From positions 372,001-436,000 of the forward strand of contig NZ_NOXS01000032.1 of the NCBI RefSeq assembly GCF_002251735.1: a stretch of 64,000 nt of DNA, given 5' to 3'. This DNA comes from Elstera cyanobacteriorum (GTDB lineage Bacteria; Pseudomonadota; Alphaproteobacteria; Elsterales; Elsteraceae). The position numbers and the translations under genes were made by a program. Below the pieces are notes generated by a model. That model did no database searches, was not told where the DNA came from, and worked only from the letters and a program-made list of their open reading frames with translations. Shown here one piece after another: positions 17,480 through 26,029 of the stretch (positions are counted from its first letter, which is position 1; each line of letters opens with the position of its first letter).

Positions 17480-18400
17480 ATGGGCTCGGCGGCGATTCTC
17501 GTCCTCAAACTCGGGGCTTTGGGCGATATCGTGCTGGCCACCGGGCCGTTCGCCGCCATCCGCGCCCATCATCCGGGCGCGCGCATCACGCTGCTGACGA
17601 CGAAGCCCTATGCCGAATGGTTGCGGCGGGCACCCTATTTCGATGACGTTTGGATCGACCCGCGCCCCGGCGCACTCGATATCCTCGGCTGGTTGGCGTT
17701 GCGGCGGCAGTTGCTGGCAGGCGGCTTCGGGCGGGTCTATGATCTGCAAACCTCTGGCCGATCCTCGCGCTATTTTCAGCTCATGCGGCCCAACCCGCCG
17801 GAATGGTCGGGCATCGCCCCCGGCTGCTCCCACCCGGATGCCGATCCGAACCGCAACCACCTTCATACGGTCGTTCGGCAGAAAGGCCAATTGCGCGCCG
17901 CCGGGATTCTCGATGTGCCGCCGCCCAATCTCGATTGGTGCGCGACCGACCTTGCCCGCTTCGATCTGCCCCCCCGCTTTGCCCTGCTGGTGCCCGGTGG
18001 CTCCGCCCATCGCCCGGAAAAACGCTGGCCTGCCCCAAGCTATGCCGCCCTGGCCCGTCGCCTGAGCGAGCGCGGGATCACGCCGCTGCTGATCGGCACC
18101 GGGGCAGAAGCGCGCGTGCTGGCGGAAATCGAAGCCAATGCCCCCGGTGCCCGCTCGCTGCTCGGCCAAACCGATGTTGCCAGCATCGCCGCCATCGCCC
18201 GCCGGGCGGAGGTTGCCGTGGGCAATGACACCGGGCCGATGCATCTGATTGTAACGGCGGGCTGCCGCAGCCTAACCCTTTTCTCCAATGCCTCCGACCC
18301 AGCCCTCACCGCCCCCGTGGGGCGCGATGTGACCGTGCTGCGGGAGGCGCGGTTGGAGGATCTGTCGGTGGATCGGGTCGCAGAGAGCCTATTTCGCTGA
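17480..18400 (+). CDS. Glycosyltransferase family 9 (heptosyltransferase-like) protein
   Basis: This 306-residue GT-B protein begins ILVLKLGALGDIVLATGPF, the classic N-terminal signature of ADP-heptose:LPS heptosyltransferases. It ends with the donor-site region VAVGNDTGPMHLIVTAGC. The family transfers heptose or related sugars to the LPS inner core on the cytoplasmic side. The ATG at 17480 is chosen because it opens the signature and lies four bases after the preceding GT4 stop (GTTAAGGCGATG), indicating an operon. Which heptosyltransferase (I, II or other) cannot be decided. Confidence 0.88.
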   Translation: MGSAAILVLKLGALGDIVLATGPFAAIRAHHPGARITLLTTKPYAEWLRRAPYFDDVWIDPRPGALDILGWLALRRQLLAGGFGRVYDLQTSGRSSRYFQLMRPNPPEWSGIAPGCSHPDADPNRNHLHTVVRQKGQLRAAGILDVPPPNLDWCATDLARFDLPPRFALLVPGGSAHRPEKRWPAPSYAALARRLSERGITPLLIGTGAEARVLAEIEANAPGARSLLGQTDVASIAAIARRAEVAVGNDTGPMHLIVTAGCRSLTLFSNASDPALTAPVGRDVTVLREARLEDLSVDRVAESLFR

Positions 18401-18474
18401 TGCGAAGAGGGGCTTGAATTTCAAAAATTGATCACGATATCCGACCCGGTAGTACAAAAACCGAAGGAATCCGG

Positions 18475-18750
18475 ATGTACATCAATACATATTACGAAAC
18501 CATCAATGATTTGGCAAACGAAGCACTATTCATGGCAAACGCGCTTGAGCGGTGCGCTTGCCATTCAGATATTGTCATCCGCCCTCACAATTACGAGGCC
18601 GAGCGACACGCTTACGCACTCGCAAATATTAAAATTAAACAAAACGACACTGCGTACATGCGCTCTGACTTAACAAAAGCAATTCACGACAATATCTTGG
18701 AAGCAGTTGACGACGAATGCCCAGTATGTGCGGCTATTATGCGCGATTAA
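18475..18750 (+). CDS. Small hypothetical protein, AT-rich, with a terminal CxxC
   Basis: This 91-residue protein is not recognised. It is mainly helical by composition, has no signal or membrane segment, and ends with ECPVCAAIMRD, a CxxC pair that could bind metal or be redox active. AAGGAATCCGG directly precedes the ATG, a good ribosome site, which supports this frame over an overlapping one starting at 18428. Base composition is clearly more AT-rich than the flanking GT9 and homospermidine synthase genes, pointing to acquisition. It is followed by two strong hairpins. Confidence 0.55.
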   Translation: MYINTYYETINDLANEALFMANALERCACHSDIVIRPHNYEAERHAYALANIKIKQNDTAYMRSDLTKAIHDNILEAVDDECPVCAAIMRD

Positions 18751-18781
18751 TTCCCAAAAGAGCATAAAATGACTTTGTATT

Positions 18782-18830
18782 CTCAAGGGGCCGCAGCCCC
18801 TTGAGCAGGGATGCAGGGGCAAAGCCCCTG
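18782..18830. terminator. Two adjacent strong hairpins between convergent genes
   Basis: CTCAAGGGGC-CGCA-GCCCCTTGAG (18782-18805) is a perfect 10-base stem. CAGGGGC-AAA-GCCCCTG (18814-18830) is a second perfect 7-base stem. They share the AGGGGC/GCCCCT core. They sit between the small AT-rich gene and the convergent homospermidine synthase gene. They may be a two-way terminator or one copy of a dispersed palindromic repeat. Confidence 0.6.
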
Positions 18831-18841
18831 TTCTATACAGA

Positions 18842-20266
18842 CTACCGAACCAGGAAGTTGTTGAACTGCCACGGGTCTTGATGATCGACCCAGGGTTCGA
18901 AGTTCAGCCCAGCCCGGTCGCGCAGCGGCGTCCAGTCGCTCTGCACGCTCGCCACCGGCCCTAAGTAGGGCTTGGCAATCTCCAGGATTTCCGCGTGCGG
19001 CAGATATTCCGGTTCGCAGAAGCCGCGATCCGGGTTCTTGACCGCCCAGACGCAGGCCGAGATCACCCCGGCGCAGACCTGCAACGCCGTGGCGTTCTGG
19101 CCCGGAATGATCTTACGCGCCTCGTGGATCGACAGTTGCGAGCCGTACCACCAGGCGGTTTTACCGTGGCCGAGCAGCAGCACGCCCAACTCGTCGATCC
19201 CATCGACGATATCATCCTGCATGATGCGGACTTTGGCGGGCGGCTGCCAATCTTTCATCATCACTTCGCGCAAAGATACGATAGCGTCGGCGCTGGGGTG
19301 ATAGGCGTAATGCACGGTCGGGCGATGGACCGGGCGGTTGTCCTGATCATAGGCCGTGAAATAATGCGATAGGGTGATGCTTTCCGAGTGGGAAATCACA
19401 AAGCCGAAGATCGGCCCGCCCTTCGGCACCCAGGAACGTACCAGCGTCAACCCGCCCGGCTTGTGCATATAGATGGCATTGCCCGGCCCGTGGGTGAAAT
19501 GCTGGCCCATCGGCGGCAGCATATTTTCATGCATGCCCCAGCCCATTTCGGCGGGATAGGTCGCCTCGCCCCAATACCCAAGCACCGACCAGGTATTGAC
19601 GAACTCATCCGGCTCCTTCGGGATCGACGAGCGCTGAGTGTCGCGTTCGGAAACGTGAATAACCTTCGTGCCGGTCCGCATGAACAGGTCGGCCCAGTCT
19701 TCGCGGCTTTTCGGCGTCGAAAAATCGAGGTTCATCGCTTGGGCGATGTCGAGCGTCGCCGCCTTAACGAAGTGATTGACGATGCCGGGATTGGCACCGT
19801 GGGTAATCACCGCCGTCGGCCCCTTGCCGCCCCAGGGGGCCGCCATCGCGCGCATCCGCTCGTGGCTTTCGTAATGGGTGCGCTTGGCCGCCGGAATTCC
19901 CTCTTCGCCATATTGATCGGCCCAGGGTTCCAGCGAGGTATCGACGTAAAGAACGCCATTGTGATGGCACCAATCGATGATCGACAGGGCATCGACCCCG
20001 GCGGTCAGATTGATGCAGAGATCACCGGCTTTCAAGTAGCTGCCCAGTGAGGCGGTCAGATTTTCAGGGGTTAGGGAGAGGCGAACATAATTCATCCCTT
20101 TTGCAGCAAAAGGAGCGAATTTATCTGCATGATCATCGGCTTCGATGATCGTGATATTCGACAGCGGAAGATCGAAATGCCGTTCTAAAACCGGCACCAC
20201 CGACTGACCGACGCTACCATAACCCAACATGACGATTCGGCCGCCAAACGGGACCAATGCTACCAT
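18842..20266 (-). CDS. hss: Homospermidine synthase
   Basis: This 474-residue enzyme uses NAD to make sym-homospermidine from two putrescines (or putrescine and spermidine) in the cytoplasm. It is related to saccharopine dehydrogenase. The dinucleotide-binding GYGSVGQS is at residues 15-22, and THGANPGIVNHFVK (about 155-168) and AYHPSADAIVSLREV are typical of the bacterial family. Homospermidine is a characteristic polyamine of many alphaproteobacteria. The 217-base upstream gap is AT-rich and probably holds its promoter. No regulatory site was identified. Confidence 0.93.
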   Translation of the reverse strand: MVALVPFGGRIVMLGYGSVGQSVVPVLERHFDLPLSNITIIEADDHADKFAPFAAKGMNYVRLSLTPENLTASLGSYLKAGDLCINLTAGVDALSIIDWCHHNGVLYVDTSLEPWADQYGEEGIPAAKRTHYESHERMRAMAAPWGGKGPTAVITHGANPGIVNHFVKAATLDIAQAMNLDFSTPKSREDWADLFMRTGTKVIHVSERDTQRSSIPKEPDEFVNTWSVLGYWGEATYPAEMGWGMHENMLPPMGQHFTHGPGNAIYMHKPGGLTLVRSWVPKGGPIFGFVISHSESITLSHYFTAYDQDNRPVHRPTVHYAYHPSADAIVSLREVMMKDWQPPAKVRIMQDDIVDGIDELGVLLLGHGKTAWWYGSQLSIHEARKIIPGQNATALQVCAGVISACVWAVKNPDRGFCEPEYLPHAEILEIAKPYLGPVASVQSDWTPLRDRAGLNFEPWVDHQDPWQFNNFLVR

Positions 20267-20457
20267 TCTTACCTCGTACAGAAAGAATTGCTGAAGGACT
20301 GCGATAGTTTATCAACTGTTTTGATGCAACGCAACAACAATCGGATAAATACTTAGCTTCTCTTTTTTCACTATCATCAATTAGTAAAAAACACTCTATC
20401 CCCGCAGCCTTTAGGGCGCAGATAAGGGGTATCGTCAATTTTCATTTTGGAATTATT

Positions 20458-20478
20458 GGGCGGGACGCGGCCCCGCCC
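20458..20478 (-). terminator. GC-rich hairpin downstream of the gamma carbonic anhydrase gene
   Basis: GGGCGGG (20458-20464) pairs with CCCGCCC (20472-20478), five bases beyond the stop codon of the reverse gene. The sequence after it on that strand is AATAATTCC, a weak tail, so termination is probable rather than certain. The rest of 20267-20457 shows no supportable gene. Confidence 0.45.
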
Positions 20479-20483
20479 AAAGC

Positions 20484-21041
20484 CTAGGGCTGACCCGCGC
20501 CCATTTGCGCGCGATAGCTATTGCCGAACCCAACATAACGGTCGGCGGAGCCTGCGATATTTTCAATTTCAGCGGGTTTCAGCGGCCGCAGCATCTTGGC
20601 GGGATTGCCCGCCCATAGCTCACCGGTCGGGACCGTCTTACCTGGAGCAATGAGCGCGCCCGCCGCCACCATCGCATCGGTTTCGACGGTGGCCTGATCC
20701 AGCACCACCGCCCCCATGCCGATGAAGCAGCGATCTTTTAAGGTACAGGCATGGAGGACGGCGCCGTGACCAATGGTTACGGCGTCGCCAATATAGGTGC
20801 CAGCCTTGAACTGCGTGGCGTGGATGATCGTACCATCCTGCACATTGGTCCGTGCACCGATGCGGATTTCATGAACGTCGCCGCGAATGACCACCCCGAA
20901 CCAGATGCTCGTCTCGGCACCGATTACGACATCGCCGATGATCACCGCGCCAGGGGCGATGAAGGCGCTGTCGTGAATGGTCGGCCAAACGCCGTTCCAC
21001 GGCATCAGGATCGGCCCAGGCAGTGGGCCGCCGCGCGTCAT
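20484..21041 (-). CDS. Gamma-class carbonic anhydrase family protein
   Basis: This 185-residue left-handed beta-helix protein contains repeated hexapeptides from about residue 25 to 150. Three His expected to bind metal are present: His74 (TIIHATQ), His92 (TIGHGAV) and His97 (VLHACTL). Members trimerise and hydrate CO2 or act as inactive homologues. The gene overlaps the argC stop by four bases (ATGA), so it is co-translated with argC. An internal ATG (residue 13) would also give a plausible protein, but the overlap favours the first. Activity is not assured from sequence. Confidence 0.9.
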   Translation of the reverse strand: MTRGGPLPGPILMPWNGVWPTIHDSAFIAPGAVIIGDVVIGAETSIWFGVVIRGDVHEIRIGARTNVQDGTIIHATQFKAGTYIGDAVTIGHGAVLHACTLKDRCFIGMGAVVLDQATVETDAMVAAGALIAPGKTVPTGELWAGNPAKMLRPLKPAEIENIAGSADRYVGFGNSYRAQMGAGQP

Positions 21042-22078
21042 GGGAAGACGGCCACGAGATCGAGCCCCGTGGTTTCTGGCAAGCCATACATGGCATTCAT
21101 ATTCTGGATGGCTTGGCCCGAGGCGCCTTTCACCAGATTGTCGATGACCGACAGAATGATGGCGCGGCCCGGCAGCCGGTCGGCGATCACATTGATATGG
21201 CAGCGGTTGGTACCCCGCACATGGCGCGTCTGCGGCACGTCCTTGCCCGGCAGAACCGTAATAAACGGCTCGTCCTTATAGCGGGCGATTAGCGTTGCCT
21301 TCAGATCGTCCGCGCTCACGCCTGGGCGGAGTTTGACGTAGATGCTGGAGGCCATGCCCCGGCTCATCGGCATCAGGTGCGGCGTGAAATTGACCAGCAC
21401 CGACCGGCCCACCGCGCGCGACAGATCCTGTTCGATTTCCGGTGCATGGCGGTGGGAGGCGACGCCATAGGCATGCACGCCCTCGGTCACTTCGCAGTAA
21501 AGCGACCCTTCCTTCAACGACCGCCCCGCCCCGGAGGTGCCGGTCTTCGAGTCGATGATCACATCTTCAGCATCAATCTGCCCGGCTTCGGCCAGCGGCA
21601 CCAGCGGCAGCAACGCCGAGGTGGGGAAACAGCCGGGATTTGCGACCAGCCGGGCCTTTTGCACCGCCGCCCGGTGAATTTCGGTCAGACCGTAAATCGC
21701 CTCCGTCTGCAAATCCGGCGCCTGATGGGCGTGGCCGTACCACTGGGCATAGGTATCGAGATTATCCAAGCGGAAATCCGCCGACAGATCGACGATCTTC
21801 AGGTGCTGCGGCAACCCGGCGATGACGCTTTGGGTGGTGCCGTGCGGCAGGGCACAGAAGACGAAGTCCACACCCGACCAATCAACATCGGCAATCGCCA
21901 CCAGATCCGGCAGGCCGAAGGGCGCGAGTTGCGGGAAGACGCTGCCAACGGGCTTGCCCGCGCTGCGATCCGCCGTCAGCGCGACAAGGCGCACCTTCGG
22001 GTGGTTGTGCAGCAGGCGAATAAGCTCCGCCCCCGTGTAACCGCTCGCCCCAAGAATGGCGACCCTGATCTCCGACAT
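21038..22078 (-). CDS. argC: N-acetyl-gamma-glutamyl-phosphate reductase
   Basis: This 346-residue enzyme reduces N-acetylglutamyl phosphate to the semialdehyde in arginine synthesis, using NADPH. The Rossmann motif GASGYTGAELIRLL is at residues 10-23. The catalytic Cys150 is in VANPGCFPTSALLPL. The ATG at 22078 is chosen because MSEIRVAILGASGYTG is the conserved beginning. The longer open frame upstream runs into the rpsI terminator and lacks homology. It lies downstream of rplM-rpsI, as in many alphaproteobacteria, and overlaps the carbonic anhydrase gene. Confidence 0.96.
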   Translation of the reverse strand: MSEIRVAILGASGYTGAELIRLLHNHPKVRLVALTADRSAGKPVGSVFPQLAPFGLPDLVAIADVDWSGVDFVFCALPHGTTQSVIAGLPQHLKIVDLSADFRLDNLDTYAQWYGHAHQAPDLQTEAIYGLTEIHRAAVQKARLVANPGCFPTSALLPLVPLAEAGQIDAEDVIIDSKTGTSGAGRSLKEGSLYCEVTEGVHAYGVASHRHAPEIEQDLSRAVGRSVLVNFTPHLMPMSRGMASSIYVKLRPGVSADDLKATLIARYKDEPFITVLPGKDVPQTRHVRGTNRCHINVIADRLPGRAIILSVIDNLVKGASGQAIQNMNAMYGLPETTGLDLVAVFP

Positions 22079-22126
22079 CTCTCGAACTCCCACCCGGAAG
22101 CCACTGGGCTGCGGGCCTTCTGCAAC

Positions 22127-22158
22127 GAAAAGGGGGCACCCGTTGCCGGATGCCCCCT
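22127..22158 (-). terminator. Rho-independent terminator after rplM-rpsI
   Basis: On the reverse strand AGGGGGCA pairs with TGCCCCCT (outer arms 22131-22138 and 22151-22158) and is followed by TTTTCG. It lies 30 bases after the rpsI stop, separating the ribosomal operon from argC. Confidence 0.8.
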
Positions 22159-22187
22159 GGTTTCTAGCACAAACTTTCGAAGAAGGT

Positions 22188-22673
22188 TTAGCGCTTCGAG
22201 AACTGGAAGCTGCGGCGGGCCTTGGCCTTACCGTACTTCTTACGCTCGACCACACGGCTATCGCGGGTGAGGAAACCGCCCGACTTCAGCACGCCGCGCA
22301 GGGCCGGCTCGAAGTAGGTCAACGCACGGCTAAGACCGTGACGCACCGCACCGGCCTGACCGGACAGACCGCCGCCGCGCACCGTGCACCACACGTCGAA
22401 CTGGCCGACGCGATCCGCCACTTGGAACGGCTGGTTGATCAGCATGCGCAGCACCGGACGCGCGAAGTACACGGTCCCGTCGCGACCATTGACGGTCAGC
22501 TTACCGGTGCCCGGCTTCACCCACACGCGGGCGATGGCATTTTTACGCTTGCCGGTCGCATAGGAACGGCCCTGCGCATCGATCTTCGGTTCGGCGGGGG
22601 CAGCCGCTTCGCCCGAAGCAGCCGCAGCAACCTGGCCCGAAACCTTCTGAAGAACTTCAAAACCCTGGGCCAT
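22188..22673 (-). CDS. rpsI: 30S ribosomal protein S9
   Basis: This 161-residue S9 has the usual core from about residue 35 ([18 protein letters not shown]). The conserved basic tail ends in RSFQFSKR, which reaches the ribosomal P site. An alanine-rich extension of about 30 residues precedes the core, common in alphaproteobacteria. It follows rplM by two bases, and the two form the universal L13-S9 operon. Confidence 0.97.
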   Translation of the reverse strand: MAQGFEVLQKVSGQVAAAASGEAAAPAEPKIDAQGRSYATGKRKNAIARVWVKPGTGKLTVNGRDGTVYFARPVLRMLINQPFQVADRVGQFDVWCTVRGGGLSGQAGAVRHGLSRALTYFEPALRGVLKSGGFLTRDSRVVERKKYGKAKARRSFQFSKR

Positions 22674-22675
22674 GA

Positions 22676-23140
22676 TTACGCGCTCCGCTTATTCTTCGGA
22701 TTGAAGCTGGCGACATCCAGCACTGCCGGCGTCTGCGCTTCGTGCGGATGGCTCGGACCCTTGTAGACGCGCAGATTGCTCATCTGCTGGCGACCCAGCG
22801 GCCCACGCGGAACCATACGTTCCACAGCCTTTTCGATCAGGCGTTCCGGGAAACGACCGTCGAGAATCTGACCCCAGCCGCGTTCCTTGATCCCGCCCGG
22901 ATGACCGGTGTGCCAGTAGAACTTGTTCTGCTCGCGCTTGCGGCCCGTCACATGCACCTTTTCGGCGTTGATGACGATGATATGATCACCGCAATCCATA
23001 TGCGGCGTGAACGTGGTCTTATGCTTCCCGCGCAGGCGGTTGGCGATGATAGTAGCGAGACGACCGAGCACGACGCCTTCGGCGTCGATGATGAACCACT
23101 TCTTCTCGATCTCGCTCGGCTTCGCGGAGTAGGTCTTCAT
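22676..23140 (-). CDS. rplM: 50S ribosomal protein L13
   Basis: This 154-residue protein is normal in length and sequence. [20 protein letters not shown] opens it, then [18 protein letters not shown], and a central [15 protein letters not shown]. It is an early-assembling large-subunit protein and is first in the rplM-rpsI operon. The 223-base gap upstream, shared with a divergent crotonase gene, contains the promoter region and an unusual long hairpin near the other gene. Confidence 0.97.
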   Translation of the reverse strand: MKTYSAKPSEIEKKWFIIDAEGVVLGRLATIIANRLRGKHKTTFTPHMDCGDHIIVINAEKVHVTGRKREQNKFYWHTGHPGGIKERGWGQILDGRFPERLIEKAVERMVPRGPLGRQQMSNLRVYKGPSHPHEAQTPAVLDVASFNPKNKRSA

Positions 23141-23257
23141 AGACGATCCTGATAGCTACGGCGACGGAACTGCCCAACATGGGCACCCCGGTTAAGGTGA
23201 GGCGCTGAATTACGCCAAGCCGCCCCCGTCGTCAAGCCCCGAAGCGCCTCATTTTCT

Positions 23258-23314
23258 GCGGGTTTCAAAGAATCTTCCGAAGCGCGGTATTATTTTACCG
23301 CTTCTGAAACCCGC
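23258..23314 (+). repeat. Long nested hairpin upstream of the crotonase gene
   Basis: The outer arms GCGGGTTTCA (23258-23267) and TGAAACCCGC (23305-23314) are perfect. Directly inside the 3' arm, TACCGCTTC (23296-23304) pairs with GAAGC(GC)GGTA (23279-23289), leaving an 11-base bulge on the 5' side and a short AT loop. The structure ends 49 bases before the ATG at 23364. It might be a transcript leader structure, a terminator for something reading from the left, or a dispersed palindrome. Confidence 0.5.
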
Positions 23315-23363
23315 CCCACGCCTTACACTGACGGCCAACGATAAACGGGGAGGGACACCAAGG

Positions 23364-24143
23364 ATGACCGACGATTTCGTCCTGCGCCAGGATTCCGACG
23401 GGGTCGCATGGCTGACGCTGAACCGGCCGCAGCAGCGCAATGCCCTGTCGCGCGCCATGATCGCCGCCTTACGCGCGGAGCTTGCCGGACTGGCCACGGA
23501 TACGAGCGTAAAGGCGGTTGTGCTGGCCGGGGCCGGGCCGGGTTTCTGTTCGGGCCATGATCTCAAGGAGATCCAAGCTAATCCCGATCCGGCCTTCTAT
23601 GCCGCACTGTTCGAAGATTGTGCCGCCCTAATGCTGGCGGTCCAAGCCCTGCCCCAGCCCGTCATCGCCCGCGTTCACGGCATTGCAACCGCCGCCGGGT
23701 GCCAGTTGGTCGCCACCTGCGATCTGGCCGTTGCCTCGACCGAGGCGAAGTTCGCCACGCCGGGCGTTCATATCGGCCTGTTCTGCTCCACCCCGATGGT
23801 TGCCCTGTCCCGCACGGTGCCGCGCAAGCGGGCGCTGGAAATGTTGATGCTGGGCGAGGCGATCGACGCCGAAACCGCCCTCGCCTACGGGCTGATCAAC
23901 CGCGCCGTCGCCCCGGATCGGCTGGATGACGCTATTGCCGAAGTGACCGGCAAGCTGACCAGCAAATCGCCGCTGACGTTGAAGATCGGCAAGGAAGCCT
24001 TCTACCGCCAGGACGAGCTTTCGACCGCCGATGCCTATGCCTATACTGCCGCCGTCATGGCGCGAAACCTCGCCACCCGCGACGCGGCGGAGGGGATCGA
24101 GGCGTTTATCGCCAAACGCGCCCCCGTTTGGTGTGGAGCCTGA
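23364..24143 (+). CDS. Enoyl-CoA hydratase/isomerase family (crotonase) protein
   Basis: This 259-residue crotonase has the oxyanion-hole stretch AGAGPGFCSGHDLKEI (about residues 52-67) and the second loop HGIATAAGCQLVATCDLAVA (about 104-123). One Glu usual for hydratases at the position after GAG is replaced here by Gly-Cys, so a hydratase reaction is not certain, and isomerase or hydrolase activity is possible. The CoA-binding gene follows after four bases, suggesting an operon. The substrate chain length is unknown. Confidence 0.87.
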   Translation: MTDDFVLRQDSDGVAWLTLNRPQQRNALSRAMIAALRAELAGLATDTSVKAVVLAGAGPGFCSGHDLKEIQANPDPAFYAALFEDCAALMLAVQALPQPVIARVHGIATAAGCQLVATCDLAVASTEAKFATPGVHIGLFCSTPMVALSRTVPRKRALEMLMLGEAIDAETALAYGLINRAVAPDRLDDAIAEVTGKLTSKSPLTLKIGKEAFYRQDELSTADAYAYTAAVMARNLATRDAAEGIEAFIAKRAPVWCGA

Positions 24144-24147
24144 TCCG

Positions 24148-24621
24148 ATGCCCGTGACCGACGACGCCGGGTTGCGCGCCATCCTAACCTCGATGAAGAC
24201 CATCGCGATGGTCGGCGCCTCGACCAATTGGAACCGCCCGAGCTATTTCGTAATGAAATATCTTCAGGGCAAAGGTTTCCGCGTTCTTCCGGTCAATCCG
24301 GGGGCGGCGGGCCAGGAGCTGCTGGGCGAGACGATCTATGCGACGCTGGCCGATATTCCCGTTCCCGTTGATATGGTGGATATGTTCCGCAAGGCCGACG
24401 CCGCGCCGGAAGTGGCCACCGACGCCATCGCCATCGGGGCGAAAGTTCTGTGGATGCAGCTTGGTATCGAGCACGCCGAGGCCGCCGCGACCGCCGAAGA
24501 CGCCGGGCTTCAGGTGGTCATGAACCGCTGCCCGAAGATCGAATATGCCCGGCTGTTCGGCGAATTGGGCTGGGGCGGCGTTAATACCGGCATTCTCTCC
24601 AGCCGCCGTAAAACTCTCTAA
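24148..24621 (+). CDS. CoA-binding (YccU-type) domain protein
   Basis: This 157-residue protein has a single Rossmann-like CoA-binding domain. It contains IAMVGASTNWNRPSYFVMKYL (quoted in part: VGASTNWNRPSY, about residues 20-31) and NPGAAGQELLGE in the next loop. Late in the domain, VVMNRCPKIEYARL is the usual conserved end. The family resembles the CoA-binding part of succinyl-CoA synthetase but lacks the catalytic partner, and its role is unknown. The ATG at 24148 is preferred because the conserved domain starts just after it and it lies right behind the crotonase stop. metY follows 23 bases later. Confidence 0.85.
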   Translation: MPVTDDAGLRAILTSMKTIAMVGASTNWNRPSYFVMKYLQGKGFRVLPVNPGAAGQELLGETIYATLADIPVPVDMVDMFRKADAAPEVATDAIAIGAKVLWMQLGIEHAEAAATAEDAGLQVVMNRCPKIEYARLFGELGWGGVNTGILSSRRKTL

Positions 24622-24644
24622 AATCAAAACCTAGGACGAAAATC

Positions 24645-25931
24645 ATGAGCCAACTTCCCGGCTTCGAAACCCGCGCCATCCATGCAGGCGGCGCCCCCGA
24701 CCCCACCACCGGCGCACGGGTGACGCCGATCTATCAGACCACCGCCTATGTGTTCGACAGCACGGAGCACGCGGCCTCGCTCTTCAACCTGCAAACCTAT
24801 GGCTATATCTACAGCCGCCTGACCAACCCGACCGTTGCGGCGTTGGAAGAGCGGATCGCCAGCCTTGAGGGCGGACGCGGCGCCACCGGCTGTGCCTCAG
24901 GCCACGCCGCGCAAATGATGGCGCTCTTCCCGCTGATGAGCCCCGGCGATCAAGTGGTTGTTTCCAATAAACTCTATGGCGGCTCGGTCACGCAATTCTC
25001 GCGCACCTTCAAAAAGTTTGGCTGGCAGGCGATCTTCGTCGATGCCGATGACCCCGCCAACTTCCGCCGCTCCTTTACCGACAAGACCAAGGCCTTCTTC
25101 GTCGAAAGCCTCGCCAACCCGGGCGGGATCGTCACCGATCTCGAAGCCGTGGCCCAGGTTGCCGACGATCTTGGCGTGCCGTTGATCGTCGATAACACGA
25201 TGGCCACCCCCTATCTCTGCCGTCCCATCGAGTATGGCGCGACGCTGGTGTGCCATTCGACGACAAAGTTCCTATCGGGCCACGGCAATGCGATGGGCGG
25301 GGCGATTGTCGATAGCGGGCGGTTTAACTGGTCGGCGGTACCGGGGCGCTTCCCCAGCCTCGCCGATCCCGAACCCGCCTATCACGGGCTGCGCTTTCAT
25401 GAAACCTTCGGCGATCTCGCCTTTACCGTCTATGGCCACGCGATTTCCTTGCGCGATCTTGGCGCCAGCATGGCGCCGATGAACGCCTTTCTGACGATGA
25501 CTGGGATGGAAACCCTGGCCCTACGCATGGAACGCCACTGTGCTAACGCCCAAAAGGTCGCCGAGTTTCTAGCAGCCCATCCTGCCGTCGCCTGGGTCAA
25601 TTACGCCGGATTGCCGGGGAACAAGTATCACGCCCTTGCCCAACGCTATTTGCCGAAGGGCGCTGGCTCCGTCTTCACCTTCGGGGTGACGGGCGGCTAT
25701 GACGCCGGGGTAAAGGTCGTGGAAGGCGTGGAGTTGATCTCCCACCTCGCCAATATCGGCGATGTTCGGTCGCTGATTATCCACCCCGCCTCCACCACGC
25801 ACCGCCAGCTTTCCGACGAACAACGCCTCGCCGCTGGGGCCGGACCGGATGTGTTGCGCCTGTCGGTTGGGCTCGAGACGGTGGACGATATCATCGCCGA
25901 CTTGCGCCAAGCCCTCGCCAAAATCGCTTAA
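24645..25931 (+). CDS. metY: O-acetylhomoserine sulfhydrylase (Cys/Met metabolism PLP enzyme)
   Basis: This 428-residue PLP enzyme belongs to the gamma-family of Cys/Met enzymes. The Schiff-base Lys208 is in CHSTTKFLSGHGNAMGG, and the N-terminus (FETRAIHAGGAPDPTTGARV) is typical of MetY. The length, longer than the roughly 400 residues of MetB/MetC, fits O-acetylhomoserine aminocarboxypropyltransferase. It makes homocysteine from O-acetylhomoserine and sulfide. Only 23 bases separate it from the preceding gene, leaving no space for a SAM riboswitch, so it may be co-transcribed with the crotonase and CoA-binding genes. Confidence 0.92.
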   Translation: MSQLPGFETRAIHAGGAPDPTTGARVTPIYQTTAYVFDSTEHAASLFNLQTYGYIYSRLTNPTVAALEERIASLEGGRGATGCASGHAAQMMALFPLMSPGDQVVVSNKLYGGSVTQFSRTFKKFGWQAIFVDADDPANFRRSFTDKTKAFFVESLANPGGIVTDLEAVAQVADDLGVPLIVDNTMATPYLCRPIEYGATLVCHSTTKFLSGHGNAMGGAIVDSGRFNWSAVPGRFPSLADPEPAYHGLRFHETFGDLAFTVYGHAISLRDLGASMAPMNAFLTMTGMETLALRMERHCANAQKVAEFLAAHPAVAWVNYAGLPGNKYHALAQRYLPKGAGSVFTFGVTGGYDAGVKVVEGVELISHLANIGDVRSLIIHPASTTHRQLSDEQRLAAGAGPDVLRLSVGLETVDDIIADLRQALAKIA

Positions 25932-25935
25932 GCCA

Positions 25936-25966
25936 GTCTGGGGCGAGGCTTCTGCCCGCCCCAGAC
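25936..25966 (+). terminator. Terminator-like hairpin after metY
   Basis: GTCTGGGGCG (25936-25945) and CGCCCCAGAC (25957-25966) form a perfect 10-base stem four bases after the stop. There is no T-run, so efficiency is uncertain. Confidence 0.5.
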
Positions 25967-26029
25967 ATCCAAACGGTTGGTAGGATCGTATCAAGCAGTG
26001 ATTTCGGATACTCTTGGGAGGGTCGCGCC

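Noticed and set aside
18428-18673. Alternative reading frame overlapping the small AT-rich gene
   Set aside because: It lacks a good ribosome site and stops inside the other frame. The 18475 start has AAGGAATCCGG directly ahead.
20214-20438. 74-codon reverse frame across the hss upstream gap
   Set aside because: It overlaps the hss start and has no ribosome site or family likeness. The gap is better read as promoter DNA.
24622-24644. SAM-type riboswitch before metY
   Set aside because: Only 23 bases separate metY from the previous gene, too few for a riboswitch.
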